Source of the DNA: an uncultured Mycoplasmatota bacterium
GTDB lineage: Bacteria > Bacillota_I > Bacilli_A > RF39 > UBA660
Assembly: GCA_900544625.1 (NCBI GenBank)
Contig: UQVR01000001.1
Location: 48,842 to 112,841 of the forward strand
Length of the DNA stretch: 64,000 nucleotides
Direction: 5' to 3'
Below, piece after piece: positions 59,622 through 64,000 of the stretch (positions are counted from its first letter, which is position 1; every line of letters begins with the position of its first letter). Under the pieces are notes generated by a model. The model was not told the DNA's origin, did not search any database, and saw only the letters and a list, made by a program, of their open reading frames with translations. A program made the position numbers and the translations under genes.

Positions 59622-59650
59622 AAAAAGAGAGTATAAGACGCTCTCTTTTT
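59622..59650 (-). terminator. Terminator after dnaK
   Basis: AAAAAGAGAG (59622-59631) / CTCTCTTTTT (59641-59650) between dnaK and tldD; read on the minus strand it ends in a U run. Confidence 0.85.
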
Positions 59651-59666
59651 ACCAATTTATATTTTA

Positions 59667-61493
<1,827 letters not shown>

Positions 61494-61525
61494 TCATTCC
61501 TTTCTTTTCTTTTACTTGAGCTTAA

Positions 61526-62053
61526 TTATTCATTTACTTTTACCATTGCTACCCTTATAACTTTATCTTTATAAGTGTAACCTTTTTGTAGTACTTCAAG
61601 TACTACATTACTTGGTAATTCTTTATTACTATCTGTAAGAACTGCTTCCATTTTATTTGGATCAAATTCTAGTCCCTTACAGTCTATTTCTTTTACTTCT
61701 AATTCATTTAATATACTTACTAAATTAGTATAAATCATTTTAAATCCACTTAAGAATTTAGAAACTTCATCAGATAAATCTCGATCATCAAGCATTATTG
61801 CTCTTTCAAAATTATCAACGATTGGTAATATCTTTGTAATTAATTTTTCACCATCATATTTGCAAAGTTTACTAATTTCTTCATCATTTCTTCTTTTCAT
61901 ATTTTGCATTTCTGCCATTACTCTAAGAAGTTTTTCATTTAATTTAGCATTTTCTTCTGCTAATTTATTATTTGTTTCATTTTTAATTTTGTTAGGTTCT
62001 TTCTTTTTTACACTTTTTACTTTTTGTTTACCTTTAATCTTTTTTTCTTCCAT
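61526..62053 (-). CDS. grpE: Nucleotide exchange factor GrpE
   Basis: 175 residues. Basic, low-complexity N-terminal tail (KGKQKVKSVKKKEPNKIK), long coiled coil (EENAKLNEKLLRVMAEMQNMKRR), then the beta-domain with NKMEAVLTDS and VLQKGYTYKDKVIRVAMVKV signature. Promotes ADP release from DnaK. Its ATG overlaps the hrcA stop (TAATG). Confidence 0.96.
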   Translation of the reverse strand: MEEKKIKGKQKVKSVKKKEPNKIKNETNNKLAEENAKLNEKLLRVMAEMQNMKRRNDEEISKLCKYDGEKLITKILPIVDNFERAIMLDDRDLSDEVSKFLSGFKMIYTNLVSILNELEVKEIDCKGLEFDPNKMEAVLTDSNKELPSNVVLEVLQKGYTYKDKVIRVAMVKVNE

Positions 62054-63060
62054 TATTTATCCTTTCTACTATCGAGTTCTTCATCAATATATTCAAGAAG
62101 TCCCACAATTTTTTGATAATCCATTCTCTTTGGACCTATTACTGCAATTGTACCTTCTTCACCATTAATATGATATTTTTTTCTAATAATAGTTACATTT
62201 GAATCAAATTCAGTCTCTTCGCCAATATAAACCTTAATCTCATCCTCATTACTATTTTCTTCCATCTTAGTAATAAGATTTTTATCTTCTAGTTTATTAG
62301 CTAATCTTTTTAATTCTGTTATATCACTGTATTCTGGCTGTTCAAATATCTTTGTTTTTCCTGTAACGTGAATATTACTATTATTAGCTACAAAATCATT
62401 AAAGGCATTATAGAATATACTATATACTGTTTCATATTGTTTTATTTGGGTTTTAATAATTGGTTTTACTTCTATTTCAAGTCTTTTACTTACTTCATTA
62501 ATTGGTGTTCCTACAAGCATTTTATTTATTATTTCGCTTGTTTTTACCACTTCTTTAACATTAATTGTATTTGGTAAAGTAAACATCTTATTTTCAACAT
62601 TTCCTTTATCGGTACATACAACTGCTACGACTTGATTATTTCCTAAATCAATAATATTAATTTGTAATAATGAATTATCACTACTACTTTTACCTAAAAC
62701 AACACTCGTATAATTTGTTATATCACTTATGATATCCATACATTTATTTATAGCATCACTAAGTTCTATATCAGTATTTGCAAATATTCTTTGTAATTGA
62801 AGCATTTCACTACCAGTAAGTTTTTCAGGTTCCATCAAATTTTTAACATAATATTTATAACCTTCTTCACTAGGTATACGACCAGATGATATATGATTCT
62901 TTTCTAGATATCCCATTTCTTCAAGCAAAGCCATTTCATTTCTAATCGTTGCGCTAGATAAATTGAACATATCACATAAAGCTTTTGACCCAACAGGTCT
63001 TACCGTTTTAATGTAAGTCTCTACAATTACTTTTAAGAGATTGTTTTTACGTTCATCCAT
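62053..63060 (-). CDS. hrcA: Heat-inducible transcription repressor HrcA
   Basis: 335-residue repressor of class I heat-shock genes that binds CIRCE. N-terminal winged helix (VRPVGSKALCDMFNLSSATIRNEMALLEEMGYL), then the dimerisation and GroEL-responsive domains. GAGAGGT precedes ATG. First gene of hrcA-grpE-dnaK; CIRCE lies between its promoter -10 and the start, so it is autoregulated. Confidence 0.97.
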   Translation of the reverse strand: MDERKNNLLKVIVETYIKTVRPVGSKALCDMFNLSSATIRNEMALLEEMGYLEKNHISSGRIPSEEGYKYYVKNLMEPEKLTGSEMLQLQRIFANTDIELSDAINKCMDIISDITNYTSVVLGKSSSDNSLLQINIIDLGNNQVVAVVCTDKGNVENKMFTLPNTINVKEVVKTSEIINKMLVGTPINEVSKRLEIEVKPIIKTQIKQYETVYSIFYNAFNDFVANNSNIHVTGKTKIFEQPEYSDITELKRLANKLEDKNLITKMEENSNEDEIKVYIGEETEFDSNVTIIRKKYHINGEEGTIAVIGPKRMDYQKIVGLLEYIDEELDSRKDK

Positions 63061-63073
63061 AATATTACCTCTC

Positions 63074-63100
63074 TTAGCACTCTTTATTTACCAGTGCTAA
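63074..63100 (-). promoter_or_regulatory. CIRCE operator
   Basis: TTAGCACTC (63074-63082), 9-nt spacer, CAGTGCTAA (63092-63100): the consensus inverted repeat with one mismatch, placed just downstream of the -10 box of hrcA. Confidence 0.95.
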
Positions 63101-63104
63101 TATC

Positions 63105-63133
63105 ATTATAATATTATGCTTAGCACTTGTCAA
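63105..63133 (-). promoter_or_regulatory. hrcA operon promoter
   Basis: Perfect SigA consensus on the minus strand: TTGACA (63133-63128), 17-nt spacer, TATAAT (63110-63105). Confidence 0.92.
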
Positions 63134-63147
63134 TATATAACTGCTAA
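63120..63147 (-). promoter_or_regulatory. Degenerate second CIRCE-like repeat over the -35 box
   Basis: TTAGCACTT (63120-63128), 10-nt spacer, AACTGCTAA (63139-63147): eight and seven of nine positions match CIRCE, but the spacer is one nt longer than normal. Confidence 0.4.
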
Positions 63148-63173
63148 TTTTTGAATATTTTTGTCAAATTAAT

Positions 63174-63202
63174 TTTACATAAATAAAAATTAATGATATA
63201 AT
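63174..63202 (+). promoter_or_regulatory. Promoter of trmB
   Basis: TTTACA 63174-63179, 17-nt spacer, extended TGaTATAAT (hexamer 63197-63202). Confidence 0.8.
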
Positions 63203-63224
63203 CTTTAGGAAAGAAGGAAAAACT

Positions 63225-63863
63225 ATGGAATATAATAAAATTAAAAACGCTGATAAAATAATTGCAGAAAGTAAATTTTTTGTTAAAGATCCTTATAAAT
63301 ATAAAAATAAATGGCATGACTTATTTGGTAACAAGAATCCCATTTCTTTAGAACTTGGAATGGGACGTGGAGATTTTATCATAAACATGGCAAAAAAATA
63401 TCCAAATGTAAACTTTATTGGACTTGAACTTTATCCATCACAAATGGTAATGGCTACTGAAAAATTAAAATCGGAAAAAATAACTAATTTAAAGCTTATT
63501 AATGATGATGCTAGAAACATTGATAAGATTTTCGGAAAAGAAATATCTACCATATATTTGACTTTTTCAGAACCATGGCCAAAAGGAATTGATGAAAAGA
63601 ATAGATTTACGCACATAAGTTATTTAAAACTTTATGATAAGATTTTCAAGAAGAACAAACACATTATTTTAAAAACCGACAACAAAGGTTTATTTGCTTA
63701 TTCATTAGAAACTTTATCACAATATTGGTACATTTTTAATAAAGTTAGTCTAGACTTACATCATGATGAAAGACAAATAAGTAATATTATGACAGACTTT
63801 GAAAAACAATATGAAAAAGAAGGTAGACCAATCTACTATGTAGATGCCTCATTTGATGAATAA
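63225..63863 (+). CDS. trmB: tRNA (guanine-N7-)-methyltransferase
   Basis: SAM-dependent methylation of G46 in tRNA. 212 residues: SAM-binding LELGMGRGDFI, NFIGLELYPSQM, the catalytic-region IYLTFSEPWPK (usual form NFPDPWPK), RFTHISYLKLYD, LKTDNKGLFAYSLE, and the C-terminal TDFEKQYEKEGRPIY signature. GAAAGAAGGAA precedes ATG. Own promoter and terminator. Confidence 0.95.
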   Translation: MEYNKIKNADKIIAESKFFVKDPYKYKNKWHDLFGNKNPISLELGMGRGDFIINMAKKYPNVNFIGLELYPSQMVMATEKLKSEKITNLKLINDDARNIDKIFGKEISTIYLTFSEPWPKGIDEKNRFTHISYLKLYDKIFKKNKHIILKTDNKGLFAYSLETLSQYWYIFNKVSLDLHHDERQISNIMTDFEKQYEKEGRPIYYVDASFDE

Positions 63864-63867
63864 AACA

Positions 63868-63900
63868 AAATAGATACACAATCACATGTATCTATTTTTT
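63868..63900 (+). terminator. Terminator of trmB
   Basis: AAATAGATACA (63868-63878) / TGTATCTATTT (63887-63897), T run to 63900. Confidence 0.9.
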
Positions 63901-63952
63901 ATATTGTAATTTCAACCGCACCATTTAATATAATTTTAACAGACGATAAAAA

Positions 63953-64000
63953 TTAGTCAATTATTCTTTTATTTGTTATTGTTTTTCTTATATATTCAGT
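63953..64000 (-). CDS. C-terminal end of an unknown minus-strand gene, partial
   Basis: An open minus-strand frame enters at the window edge and stops at TAA (63955-63953); the 15 visible residues end TNKRIID. The other two minus frames are closed here. Too short to identify; it may be a real gene end or chance. Confidence 0.3.
   Translation of the reverse strand, partial: TEYIRKTITNKRIID

Overview
The window is a low-GC, densely coded bacterial chromosome segment. TGA serves as a normal stop (for example 11927-11929), so this is translation table 11 and not a Mycoplasma/Spiroplasma-type code. Gene content (addAB, T-box before aspS, CIRCE-hrcA-grpE-dnaK, 6S RNA next to tcdA-rarA, gatCAB, TldD/TldE, SpoIIM- and SpoVB-like membrane proteins, archaeal-type ProRS) together with the extreme AT bias points to a Bacillota lineage near the Mollicutes border. 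My inference is an uncultured gut RF39/Izemoplasma-like Bacilli. No rRNA, tRNA, CRISPR array, insertion sequence or prophage was recognised.

Layout. 1-5.3 kb: end of trigger factor, a hypothetical gene, a 30-aa membrane peptide gene, a SpoIIM-like protein, mnmA, an XRE-type regulator with its membrane partner, and a 45-aa HTH-like ORF behind a hairpin that hides its ribosome binding site. 5.3-13.5 kb: addB-addA and two FAD oxidoreductases in one tight run. 13.5-20.7 kb: a sortase-like lipoprotein, nusB, xseA, xseB and proS, with two short HipA-like kinases, dinD and a GNAT acetyltransferase inserted so that xseA and xseB are split. 20.7-25.1 kb: a SpoVB/MATE flippase, a long RelA/SpoT homologue whose hydrolase HD motif is degenerate, dtd and a GtrA protein.

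25.2-33.2 kb is the most unusual part: a 967-aa protein of unknown function diverges from four co-directional genes that include a J-domain protein and its paralogues. The last paralogue starts with a duplicated copy of the first ten codons of aspS. 33.2-42.9 kb is a translation cluster: T-box, aspS, an ART-like unknown, a HisRS-C-terminal-like orphan, an unknown, asnS, a UPF0200-like kinase and gatC-gatA-gatB. AsnRS is present, so GatCAB most likely serves Gln-tRNA(Gln).

42.9-52.5 kb: a lone HerA-type ATPase, a membrane-anchored glucosaminidase, 6S RNA, tcdA, gpsA and rarA on the minus strand, a XerC/D recombinase, a glutamine-amidotransferase-like hydrolase, an unknown, a ZIP metal transporter and small ORFs. 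52.5-64 kb: an AT-rich intergenic region with a large GC-clamped palindrome, a degenerate GT2-GtrA fusion, an Asn-rich membrane-anchored protein, and the minus-strand heat-shock block hrcA-grpE-dnaK-tldD-tldE-dnaJ with CIRCE over a consensus promoter. It closes with trmB on the plus strand and the last codons of an unknown minus-strand gene.
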